Shown here piece by piece: positions 17,300 to 25,215 of a DNA stretch of 64,000 nucleotides. The translations under genes and the position numbers were made by a program. Within the stretch, counting starts at the first letter, position 1. Every line of letters begins with the position of its first letter. The stretch spans positions 2,547-66,546 of the forward strand of contig NZ_LMKO01000012.1 in NCBI RefSeq assembly GCF_001421705.1, in the 5' to 3' direction. The notes below the pieces were generated by a model, which was not told the DNA's origin, did no database searches, and saw only the letters and a program-made list of their open reading frames with translations. The stretch is from Xylophilus sp. Leaf220 (GTDB lineage Bacteria > Pseudomonadota > Gammaproteobacteria > Burkholderiales > Burkholderiaceae_C).

Positions 17300-19723
17300 A
17301 TGTCCCGCGCCGATCGGCGCGAGGACCAGACTGGCTACGTGCACAAACTTTCGTCTGCCACCGATCCACAGGCGCCAGCACTGTTCCGAAGTTTCTGGAT
17401 GGGGGGATTCGAAGGCGCGGACCACGTCAACGGTTTCGGTATCCCGCTCGACATCAACGCCCGCAACGGGCATGCGGATCGGCTATCGGAGGACTACCGG
17501 GCGCTCGGACGGTTCGACATGCGCACTGTCCGCGAAAGCATCGGTTGGCGTTTGACGACGGAGCGGGGCGATGCGGCCTGGGTCCGCATCGGCGAGCATG
17601 CGCGGATCGCCGCTGCGCACGGTGTGCAGGTGATCTGGTCGCTGATGCACTACGGGTGGCCGACCGGGCTCGACCCCTTCCTGGATCCTGATGCTTTCGT
17701 CGATGCGTTCGGCGTGCACTGCCGCCGCGTTGCGCAGGTGATCGGCGCCGCGGGCGGTATCGCGCCGGTGTGGCAGCCGGTCAACGAGATCTCGTTTCTC
17801 GCCTGGGCCGCCAGCAGTACCGGCCTCATCCATCCGCATCTGCCGTCAGAGCCCGAGAACGGTTTTCGCCTCAAGTGCGTGCTGGTGCGTGCGGCCCTGC
17901 GCGCGATGGACGAGATCCGTGCGGTGCAGCCGGCGGCGCGTTTCGTGCACACCGATCCGCTGGTGCACATCGAGCCGCCCCGCGGTGCCGGCCCCTCTGC
18001 CTGCGCAGCGGCTGCAGCCGCGCACGAACACCAGTTCCAGGCCTGGGACATGCTGGCCGGGCGGCAGGTGCCGGAGCTCGGCGGTGCCGCGCATTACCTG
18101 GATATCCTGGGCATCAACTATTACCACAACAACCAGTGGGAAGACGGATCCCACAGCCGCCTGCATTGGCACCTCAACGACACCCGCCGCAGACCGTTCG
18201 CCGATTTGGCCGAAGGCCTGTGGAAACGGTTCCGGCGGCCGATGTGCATCGCGGAGACCGGCCACGTCGGCGAGGGCCGGGATGCGTGGCTCGACCACAT
18301 CGCGACCGAGGTCCTGGCATGCCGTGCGCGCGATGTGCCGATCGCGGGTCTGTGTCTCTACCCGGTCATCGACCGCCCCGACTGGCAGACCGCCGACCAC
18401 TGGCACCACAGCGGCCTCTGGGACGTGCCGAACGCCGATCAGGGCGACTTCACACGGCATCTGTGCGTGCCGTATGCGGAGCGATTGCGGCACTGGCAAC
18501 GCATCGTCGACCAGGTTTCCTTTTCCCATCCCTTCTCAAAAACAACGACAACCATGACCCATCTCATCGTTTTCTCCCACCTTCGTTGGGATTTCGTCTA
18601 CCAGCGTCCGCAGCATCTGCTGTCCCGTCTGGCGGCTACGCGTCCGGTCGTGTTCGTCGAAGAGCCGATCCCGGGCGCTGCCGAAACCCGGCTCGAGACC
18701 TACCAGCCGTGCAGCGGGGTGACGGTGCTGCGGATGCACCTGCCGACCCACGGCGCGGGCTTCCACGATGCGCACATGGCCGCGATGCGCGACATGCTGC
18801 AGGCATGGATGACCCAGCAGGCGATCGAGGAATACGTGGTCTGGCTCTACACGCCGATGGCACTGCCGCTGGCCGAACGGCTGGAGCCGCGCGGCATGGT
18901 CTACGACTGCATGGACGAACTGGCCGCGTTCGACTTCGCACCGCCCGAGCTCATCGCGCGCGAGAACGCGCTGTTCGACACGGTCGATCTGGTCTTCACC
19001 GGCGGGCGCAGCCTGTACGAATCGAAGCGCAGCCGCCATGAGGACGTGCACTGCTTCCCGAGCAGCGTCGACCATGCGCATTTCGGGCAGACCGGCCTGG
19101 CGGACCATGCCGACCAATCCGCACTGCCGCGGCCGCGCCTGGGCTACTACGGCGTGATCGACGAGCGCCTCGACCTCGACCTGGTGGCCGCACTGGCCGA
19201 TGCGCATGCCGATTGGCAGATCGTCATGGTCGGTCCGGTAGTGAAGATCGCGCAGGAGAGCCTGCCACGCCGCGCCAACCTGCACTGGATGGGACAGCGT
19301 CGCTACGACGAGCTGCCCTCGTTCCTGGCCGGATGGGACATCTGCCTGATGCCGTTCGCCCTCAATGCATCGACCCGTTTCATCAGCCCGACCAAGACGC
19401 TGGAATATCTGGCAGCCGGCAAGCCGGTGGTCAGCACCGCCATCCGCGACGTGGTGCTGCAGTACGCCCGGGTGGTGCCGATCGCCGCGGACGCCGCCGC
19501 ATTCGTCTCCGCGTGCGAAGCCATCCTGGCCTGGTCTCCGCAAGACGCTGCGCGCTTCGCGCGCGATGCGGCCGAAGCCGTGTCCGCCACCTCGTGGGAC
19601 CGCACCGCGGGCGCGATGCAGACCCTGCTGGAGCGCTTCGACGAGCGGATCATCCAGGTCGAGGACGATATGGCGCCCTCGCCATCGCGTGCCGTCGGCA
19701 CCGCACCGGCGGCCGTGGCATGA
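17300..19723 (+). CDS. Fusion of a clan-A glycoside hydrolase-like domain and a glycosyltransferase
   Basis: One uninterrupted frame of about 807 residues. Residues 25-400 are a TIM-barrel, family-1-like glycoside hydrolase domain ('SFWMGGFEGADHVNGFG' near the start). The likely catalytic pair is E163 in 'WQPVNEIS' (acid/base) and E319 in 'CIAETGH' (nucleophile). Residues 419-807, starting at an internal ATG (18554) with 'MTHLIVFSHLRWDFVYQRPQHL', are a GT-B glycosyltransferase; its C-terminal half has 'HWMGQRRYDELPSFLAGWDICLMPF' and 'PTKTLEYLAAGKPVV', the usual donor-site region. The linker 'FSHPFSKTTTT' has no stop and the internal ATG has no good ribosome site, so a true fusion is likelier than two genes. 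The gene overlaps glf by four bases. Starts at 17129, 17300 or GTG 17339 are all possible. Confidence 0.75.
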   Translation: MSRADRREDQTGYVHKLSSATDPQAPALFRSFWMGGFEGADHVNGFGIPLDINARNGHADRLSEDYRALGRFDMRTVRESIGWRLTTERGDAAWVRIGEHARIAAAHGVQVIWSLMHYGWPTGLDPFLDPDAFVDAFGVHCRRVAQVIGAAGGIAPVWQPVNEISFLAWAASSTGLIHPHLPSEPENGFRLKCVLVRAALRAMDEIRAVQPAARFVHTDPLVHIEPPRGAGPSACAAAAAAHEHQFQAWDMLAGRQVPELGGAAHYLDILGINYYHNNQWEDGSHSRLHWHLNDTRRRPFADLAEGLWKRFRRPMCIAETGHVGEGRDAWLDHIATEVLACRARDVPIAGLCLYPVIDRPDWQTADHWHHSGLWDVPNADQGDFTRHLCVPYAERLRHWQRIVDQVSFSHPFSKTTTTMTHLIVFSHLRWDFVYQRPQHLLSRLAATRPVVFVEEPIPGAAETRLETYQPCSGVTVLRMHLPTHGAGFHDAHMAAMRDMLQAWMTQQAIEEYVVWLYTPMALPLAERLEPRGMVYDCMDELAAFDFAPPELIARENALFDTVDLVFTGGRSLYESKRSRHEDVHCFPSSVDHAHFGQTGLADHADQSALPRPRLGYYGVIDERLDLDLVAALADAHADWQIVMVGPVVKIAQESLPRRANLHWMGQRRYDELPSFLAGWDICLMPFALNASTRFISPTKTLEYLAAGKPVVSTAIRDVVLQYARVVPIAADAAAFVSACEAILAWSPQDAARFARDAAEAVSATSWDRTAGAMQTLLERFDERIIQVEDDMAPSPSRAVGTAPAAVA

Positions 19724-20889
19724 GGGGCGAGGCCGGCCAAAAACGCATCGCCGTCGCAGGCGCAGGGTTCTCGGGTGCGGTGCTGGCGCGCCAGCTGTCC
19801 GAGGCAGGCTACCGGGTGGACGTGTTCGACACCCGGCCGCACGTGGCCGGCAACTGCCACACGGCGCGCGACGACAAGACCGGCGTGATGCTGCACACCT
19901 ACGGTCCGCATATCTTCCACACCAGCAACCAGCGTGTGTGGGACTACATACGCCGCTTCGGCGAGTTCGTGCCGTTCGTGAACCGGGTCAAGACGATCAC
20001 CGGCGGCCGGGTCTTCTCGCTCCCGCTCAACCTGCTGACCATCAACCAGTTCTTCGGCCGCACCTTTTCGCCGCGCGAAGCCGAGGCGTTCTTTGCCGAG
20101 ATCGGGGAGGGCGGCGATGCGCCGCCTGCCAATTTCGAGGAACAGGCGCTGCGTCTCATGGGCCGCGACCTGTACGAAGCCTTCTTCGAGGGTTACACCA
20201 CCAAGCAATGGGGCGTATCGCCGACCGAGCTGCCGGCCAGCATCCTGAAGCGACTTCCGGTGCGCTTCAACTACGACGACAACTACTACGCCAGCCACTT
20301 CCAGGGCATTCCGCGCGACGGCTACACCGCCATCGTCGAGAAGCTGCTGGACCACGAGGGCGTATCGGTGTTCCTCGGCACCCGGCTCGACCGCGCGGCG
20401 ATCGACGACTACGACCATGTGTTCTGCAGCGGCCCGATCGACGCCTGGTTCGGCTACGGCGACGGCCGCCTCGGCTACCGCACACTGGATTTCGTGCGCG
20501 AGGACCATGAGGGTGACTACCAGGGCAATGCGGTGATCAACTACGGCGACCGTTCGGTGCCGTGGACCCGCATCTCCGAGCACAAGCACTTCGCACCCTG
20601 GGAGACCCATGAGAAGACGGTGGTGTTCAAGGAGTACAGCCGCCTGTGCGACGAGCAGGACACGCCGTACTACCCTATTCGCCTGACCGAGGAGAAGGCG
20701 CTGCTGAGCCGGTACGTGGCCCGGGCGCGAGAAGAATCGAAGGTGACCTTCGTCGGCCGCCTGGGGACCTACCGCTACATCGACATGCACGTGACGATCG
20801 CCGAGGCACTCGATGTGGCCGAGCGTTTCGTCGCCCACCGTGCCGACGGCACGCCGATGCCGTCCTTCGTGGTCGATCCGCTTGGTTGA
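19720..20889 (+). CDS. glf: UDP-galactopyranose mutase
   Basis: Flavoenzyme of 389 residues that converts UDP-galactopyranose to UDP-galactofuranose, the donor for Galf-containing glycans. The FAD-binding motif GAGFSG is at 14-19 and the conserved 'HTYGPHIFHTSN' at 59-70; 'GYTTKQWG' and the C-terminal 'LGTYRYIDMH' FAD-site segment are intact. The ATG overlaps the TGA of the GH-GT gene (ATGA), so the two are translationally coupled and very likely act in one pathway. No separate GlfT-like galactofuranosyltransferase is nearby, so the fused glycosyltransferase is the obvious candidate to use the product (inference). Confidence 0.94.
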   Translation: MRGEAGQKRIAVAGAGFSGAVLARQLSEAGYRVDVFDTRPHVAGNCHTARDDKTGVMLHTYGPHIFHTSNQRVWDYIRRFGEFVPFVNRVKTITGGRVFSLPLNLLTINQFFGRTFSPREAEAFFAEIGEGGDAPPANFEEQALRLMGRDLYEAFFEGYTTKQWGVSPTELPASILKRLPVRFNYDDNYYASHFQGIPRDGYTAIVEKLLDHEGVSVFLGTRLDRAAIDDYDHVFCSGPIDAWFGYGDGRLGYRTLDFVREDHEGDYQGNAVINYGDRSVPWTRISEHKHFAPWETHEKTVVFKEYSRLCDEQDTPYYPIRLTEEKALLSRYVARAREESKVTFVGRLGTYRYIDMHVTIAEALDVAERFVAHRADGTPMPSFVVDPLG

Positions 20890-20917
20890 GCGGTCGGGCC
20901 GGGCCTGTGCCCGGACC

Positions 20918-21124
20918 TCACTCCAATGGTTTCACCACCTTGGTGATGGAGACCGACACCGGGTCGCTCGCCGGAAAGGATTCCTCGACACCATTGTCGA
21001 TCGATGTCTCCTGCACCTTGTGGTGTTCCGTCGCCGCTTGCGTGGGCGCGACGCCGTCTTTTTTCATCTGCTCCATCTGCGCGGAGGTGGGGAAAGGCGA
21101 AGAGGATGGGGTTTGTTGGGTCAT
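20918..21124 (-). CDS. Small conserved protein with 'SFPASDP' motif
   Basis: Predicted 68-residue hydrophilic protein. The C-terminal half, 'NGVEESFPASDPVSVSITKVV', carries the motif 'EESFPASDP' found in many short, uncharacterised proteobacterial proteins, often in stress-related settings; no biochemical role is established as far as I know. The N-terminal half is Ser/Thr/Gln-rich. The ATG at 21122-21124 is preceded by a purine-rich stretch; an upstream in-frame extension of 32 residues is Arg-rich and less likely. It converges on glf across 28 bases containing a short GC hairpin (20899-20914). Confidence 0.65.
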   Translation of the reverse strand: MTQQTPSSSPFPTSAQMEQMKKDGVAPTQAATEHHKVQETSIDNGVEESFPASDPVSVSITKVVKPLE

Positions 21125-21283
21125 TGTTTTCTCCATGGAACGGGACCGGATGTATCGCGGCTCGCGAAGCGTGCGCGCCGAACCGGCTCCCAGTTCACAG
21201 TGGCCGTATCGCCCCCGCACCGGCTGTAGGCCGAGGGCCTGTATTCGGGGTAGGCCAAGACCCTGGCGTCCGCGGTCCTGACG

Positions 21284-24200
21284 TCAAGCCACCAGGAGGG
21301 AATCCAGCAACCGCGCCACGTGCCACGCATCCCGGCCGGCACCATCGGCGATCTGGTGGCGGCAGCTGGTGCCGTCCGCCACCACGATCGCGTCCGGGTG
21401 CTGGCGTATCTTCGGCAGCAGGCTCGCTTCGGCCATCTGCATCGACACTTCCAGGTGCTTGGCCTCGTAGCCGAAACTGCCGGCCATTCCGCAGCAGCTG
21501 CTCTCGATCAACTCGGGCTGGGCGCCCGGGATGAGCCGCAGCACGTCGAGGATCGGCGCCACCGCGCCGAAGGCTTTCTGGTGGCAGTGGCCGTGCAGCA
21601 GGATCGGCTTGCCCGCGGCGCGCAGGCCCACGGCGAAGCGGCCGGCCTTCGCCTCGCGGGCGACGAACTCCTCGAACAGCAGCGCCTGCCCGGCGACGGT
21701 GACCGCCTTCTCGCCCAGGCCCATCACCAGCGCCTCGTCGCGCAGGGTCAGCAGGCACGACGGCTCCAGGCCCACGATCGGCACGCCGGCCTGCGCCAGC
21801 GGCAGCAGGGCATCGACGAGGGCGCCGGCGGTGGCCTTGGCCTGCGCGACCATGCCGGTCGCCAGGTAGGTGCGGCCGCAGCAGTGGTGGCCGCCGTCCT
21901 TCTCGATGGTGTGCAGCCGGTAGCCGGCGGCGGCCAGCACCCGGGCCGCGGCCCAGGCGTTTTCGGATTCGAAGCTGCCGTTGAAGGTGTCGACGAACAG
22001 CACCGCCGTCTTCTGGCCGGCCCGCGCGGCGGCAAGCGTGCTCTCGCGGTCGGAGAACAGCGCACCGCGGGCGCCTGCGGCATCGCCGCCGCGCCAGAAG
22101 GTGTCCCGCCGCCAGGTGGGCAGCGAGCGCCGGGCCGAGAAGCCCAGCAGGCGCTCGCCCAGCCAGGCGGCGCCGGGCAGGGTGTTGCGCAGGTTCAGCA
22201 GCCACGGCAGGCGGCTGGCCGCGCGGGCGTAGCGGGGCAGGTGGGCGACGATCCGGTCTTTCAGCGTGTGGCCGTGCCGTGCCTTGTAGTGGGCCAGGAA
22301 CTCGATCTTCATCCGCGCCATGTCGACGCCGGTGGGGCAGTCGCGCTTGCAGCCCTTGCAGCCGACGCACAGGTCCATCGTCTCGTGCATCGCCTCGCCG
22401 GTGAAGGCGTCGGGGCCCAGCTGGCCGGATACCGCCAGCCGCAGCGTGTTGGCCCGGCCACGGGTCAGGTGCTGCTCGTCGCGGGTGACGCGGTAGCTGG
22501 GGCACATGGTGCCGGCGTCGAACTTGCGGCAGTGGCCGTTGTTGTTGCACATCTCCACCGCCTTGGCGAAGCCGCCGGTCACGTCGCCGCCGGTGCCGGG
22601 GGCGGTCGTCGCTTCGGTCACCGGGTCGGCGTCGACGTTCCAGGCCGACCAGTCGAGCACCGGCGTGAGCGGGATGCGGCGGTAGGGCGCGGATGCGGTG
22701 GCCGGCGCGAAGCGGAACAGCGCGCCGTCGTCCATCCGGGGCGGATCGATGATCTTGCCGGGGTTGAAGAGACCGATCGGATCGAGGTGCTGCTTGATCG
22801 CGCGGAAGGCGTCGTTGAGTTTGGGGCCGAACTGCCATTCGATCCACTCGCCGCGGCACAGGCCGTCGCCGTGCTCGCCGCTGTAGGCACCCTTGTACCG
22901 GCGCACCAGGGCCGAGGCCTCTTCGGCGATGGCGCGCATCTTGGCGGCGCCGTCCTGGCGCATGTCGAGGATCGGCCGCACATGCAGGGTGCCGACCGAG
23001 GCGTGGGCGTACCAGGTGCCACGGCTGCCGTGGCGGGCGAAGACTTCGGTGAGCGCGTCGGTGTACTCGGCCAGGTGCTCCAGCGGCACCGCGCAGTCCT
23101 CGATGAAGCTCACCGGCTTGCCGTCGCCCTTCAGGCTCATCATGATGTTGAGGCCCGCCTTGCGCACCTCCCACAGGTTCTTCTGCGGCGCGTCGTCGGC
23201 CATCTCGACCACGCTGCCGGGCAGGCCCAGGTCGCCCATCAACTCGACCAGCTGGCGCAACTGCGCCCGCAGCGCGGCCTTGTCGGCCCCGGCGAACTCG
23301 ACCAGCAGGATGGCGGCGGGCCGGCCGATCAGCGCCGTCTCGATCGTCGGGCGGAACGCCGGGTTGGCCAGGCTCAGCTCGATCATCGTGCGGTCGACCA
23401 GCTCCACCGCGCTGGGGCCGAGCTTGACGATGTGCTGCGCCGCGTCCATCCCGGCGTGGAAGGTGGGGAAGTTGACGACGCCCAGCACCTTGGCGCGCGG
23501 AAGTTCCGACAGCCGCAGCGTCAGGCTGCGGGTATAGGCCAGCGTGCCTTCGGAGCCGACCAGCAGATGCGCCAGATTGACGCTGCCGTCGGCCGTGTAG
23601 GGCTTCTCGTTCTGGTTGTGGAAGATGTCGAGGTTGTAGCCGGCCACCCGGCGCAGCACCTTGGGCCAGTGGGCCTCGATCTCCGGGCGGTGCTGCTCGG
23701 CCAGCCCGCGCACGAAGCCGGCGATCTCGGCCGCACGGCCGTGCAGCCCGGACACCGGCCCGAAATCCAGCGCCTGCCCGTCCGACAGCCAGGCGCTCGC
23801 GCCCAGCACGTTGTGCACCATGTTGCCGTAGGCGATAGAGCGCGACCCGCAGGAGTTGTTGCCCGCCATGCCGCCCAGCGTGGCCTGCGCGCTGGTGGAC
23901 ACGTCCACCGGAAACCACAGGCCGTGCGGCTTGAGTTGCGCATTCAGGTGGTCCAGCACCAGGCCGGGCTCCACGGTCGCGGTGCCGGCCTGCGCATCGA
24001 CCGCCAGCACGCTGCGGAAGTGCTTGCTGTTGTCGATCACCAGCGCCGCGCCGGTGGTCTGGCCGCACTGGCTGGTACCGCCGCCGCGGGCCAGCACCGG
24101 CACCTGCAGGCTGCGGGCGATGCCGATCGCGGTGGCGATGTCCCGCTCAGACGTCGGCACGAAGACGCCCGCCGGCATGATCTGGTAGATCGACGCGTCG

Positions 24201-24346
24201 GTGGCGTAGCGGCCACGCGCGCCGATGTCGAACAGCACCTCGCCCTCGGTCTCCGACCGCAGCCGGCGGGCCAGCGCGTCGAGCGTGTCGGTATCGGGCA
24301 GCACGGTACCGGCGGGGCGCAGGCGGTGGGGGGCGTCGATCTGCAT
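21284..24346 (-). CDS. FAD-linked and Fe-S D-2-hydroxyacid dehydrogenase (YdiJ-like)
   Basis: Large oxidoreductase of 1020 residues. An FAD-binding PCMH domain (about 40-230, 'LARGGGTSQCGQTTGAA') and FAD-oxidase C-terminal domain (about 270-560) are followed by Fe-S motifs: a cysteine cluster near 598-614 and CVGCKGCKRDCP near 659-670. Two CCG-type domains end the protein ('HGHCHQKAFG' near 917, 'SSCCGMAGSFG' near 946). This is the YdiJ layout; characterised relatives oxidise D-2-hydroxyglutarate or D-lactate and pass electrons to quinones. The gene lies behind a GntR-FCD regulator and opposite a glyoxylate aminotransferase, so a 2-hydroxyacid tied to glyoxylate metabolism is plausible (inference). 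The start at 24344-24346 gives a normal N terminus. Confidence 0.88.
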   Translation of the reverse strand: MQIDAPHRLRPAGTVLPDTDTLDALARRLRSETEGEVLFDIGARGRYATDASIYQIMPAGVFVPTSERDIATAIGIARSLQVPVLARGGGTSQCGQTTGAALVIDNSKHFRSVLAVDAQAGTATVEPGLVLDHLNAQLKPHGLWFPVDVSTSAQATLGGMAGNNSCGSRSIAYGNMVHNVLGASAWLSDGQALDFGPVSGLHGRAAEIAGFVRGLAEQHRPEIEAHWPKVLRRVAGYNLDIFHNQNEKPYTADGSVNLAHLLVGSEGTLAYTRSLTLRLSELPRAKVLGVVNFPTFHAGMDAAQHIVKLGPSAVELVDRTMIELSLANPAFRPTIETALIGRPAAILLVEFAGADKAALRAQLRQLVELMGDLGLPGSVVEMADDAPQKNLWEVRKAGLNIMMSLKGDGKPVSFIEDCAVPLEHLAEYTDALTEVFARHGSRGTWYAHASVGTLHVRPILDMRQDGAAKMRAIAEEASALVRRYKGAYSGEHGDGLCRGEWIEWQFGPKLNDAFRAIKQHLDPIGLFNPGKIIDPPRMDDGALFRFAPATASAPYRRIPLTPVLDWSAWNVDADPVTEATTAPGTGGDVTGGFAKAVEMCNNNGHCRKFDAGTMCPSYRVTRDEQHLTRGRANTLRLAVSGQLGPDAFTGEAMHETMDLCVGCKGCKRDCPTGVDMARMKIEFLAHYKARHGHTLKDRIVAHLPRYARAASRLPWLLNLRNTLPGAAWLGERLLGFSARRSLPTWRRDTFWRGGDAAGARGALFSDRESTLAAARAGQKTAVLFVDTFNGSFESENAWAAARVLAAAGYRLHTIEKDGGHHCCGRTYLATGMVAQAKATAGALVDALLPLAQAGVPIVGLEPSCLLTLRDEALVMGLGEKAVTVAGQALLFEEFVAREAKAGRFAVGLRAAGKPILLHGHCHQKAFGAVAPILDVLRLIPGAQPELIESSCCGMAGSFGYEAKHLEVSMQMAEASLLPKIRQHPDAIVVADGTSCRHQIADGAGRDAWHVARLLDSLLVA

Positions 24347-24396
24347 GGGGTGTTCTCTTCGTCGTGGGGTTGCGAGGCGGTCCGGGCGGTGCGTCG

Positions 24397-25086
24397 TCAG
24401 CCTTCTTGGGCCGGCGCCTGGAAGCGGCCCTGCCGCATCAGGTCGAGCACCGTGTCGCGCTTGGAGTGCAGGTGCGCCACCATCAGGGTGCGCATGCCGG
24501 CGGCGTCGCGGGCGGCCAGGGCCTCGACCATCTGGCCGTGCTCGGCCACGGCGCGCTGCCACTTGGCCTCGTTGTGATTGGTGTGGAAGCGCATCGGATG
24601 GGCGCGTGCGTTCACGCTGCGGTAGGTGACGCCCAGCACCGGGTTGCGCGCCGCCGCGTTGATGGCGGTGTGGATGCGGGCATTGAGCTGGTAGTAGCCC
24701 GGCAACTGGCGCCGGGCGAAGCAGGCCAGCATCTCGTAGTGCAGGGCGCGGATCTCGGCGACCTCGGCATCGGTGATGCGCTGCGCCGCCAGCTCGCCCG
24801 AGAGGCCTTCGAGCGTCGCCAGCACCTCGAAGGTGCTGACCACGTCCGCTTCGGTGAGCCGCGCCGCCACCGCGCCCCGGTTGGGCACCAGGTCGACCAG
24901 CCCTTCGGCCGCGAGCAGCTTGATGGCCTCCCGCAGCGGCGTGCGGGAGACGCAGAACCGGGCGCACAGCTCCCGCTCGTTGAGCTTGGCCCCGGGCGCG
25001 ATCTGGCCTTCCACCAGCATGCTGCGGACCCGCGCCGCGACCTGGTCGTGCAGCGACTGGCGGGGAATCTCGATGATGTCGGCCAT
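24397..25086 (-). CDS. GntR-family (FCD) transcriptional regulator
   Basis: Regulator of 229 residues. The winged helix covers residues 10-75 ('LNERELCARFCVSRTPLREAIKLL') and the all-helical FCD effector domain about 80-220, with the metal-binding-type histidines in 'NARIHTAINAA' and 'AEHGQM'. FCD regulators usually bind a carboxylate and derepress an adjacent catabolic gene. It sits 50 bases upstream of the large FAD/Fe-S dehydrogenase on the same strand, and its start faces the glyoxylate aminotransferase start across 129 bases that contain two TTTGAATGCA sites. It probably controls both directions. Confidence 0.9.
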   Translation of the reverse strand: MADIIEIPRQSLHDQVAARVRSMLVEGQIAPGAKLNERELCARFCVSRTPLREAIKLLAAEGLVDLVPNRGAVAARLTEADVVSTFEVLATLEGLSGELAAQRITDAEVAEIRALHYEMLACFARRQLPGYYQLNARIHTAINAAARNPVLGVTYRSVNARAHPMRFHTNHNEAKWQRAVAEHGQMVEALAARDAAGMRTLMVAHLHSKRDTVLDLMRQGRFQAPAQEG

Positions 25087-25109
25087 GGTCTGGAAAGCCT
25101 CGCAATCAA

Positions 25110-25185
25110 TTTGAATGCATTTTTTACGAGGCGATAGGCTGGCGCATCGTGGTAAACCAGCATGCGCTTTTGTTTTTTGAATGCA
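25110..25185. promoter_or_regulatory. Two probable GntR operators in a divergent promoter
   Basis: The ten-base sequence TTTGAATGCA occurs at 25110-25119 and again at 25176-25185, 66 bases apart, inside the GntR/aminotransferase intergenic region. The second copy extends to TTGAATGCAA, which fits the TTGNATNCAA-type operator of FCD regulators. Each copy lies close to one of the two divergent start codons. AT-rich runs next to both would suit -10 elements. Confidence 0.55.
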
Positions 25186-25215
25186 AAATTGCCGCACTCG
25201 AAAGGAACCGCCACC

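Noticed and set aside
16815-17300. tRNA-Val 3' end as an integration site for the glycan locus that follows
   Set aside because: No integrase gene is nearby, no second copy of the tRNA 3' end was found in the window, and the GH-GT-glf genes do not differ clearly in composition from the chromosome.
21320-24577. Very long plus-strand open frame (over 1000 codons) opposite the FAD/Fe-S dehydrogenase gene
   Set aside because: It is the complement of codon-biased, GC-rich coding sequence. The translation is Ala/Gly/His/Gln-rich with no recognisable domain. Similar mirror frames occur opposite uvrB, adenine deaminase, prpE and cls.
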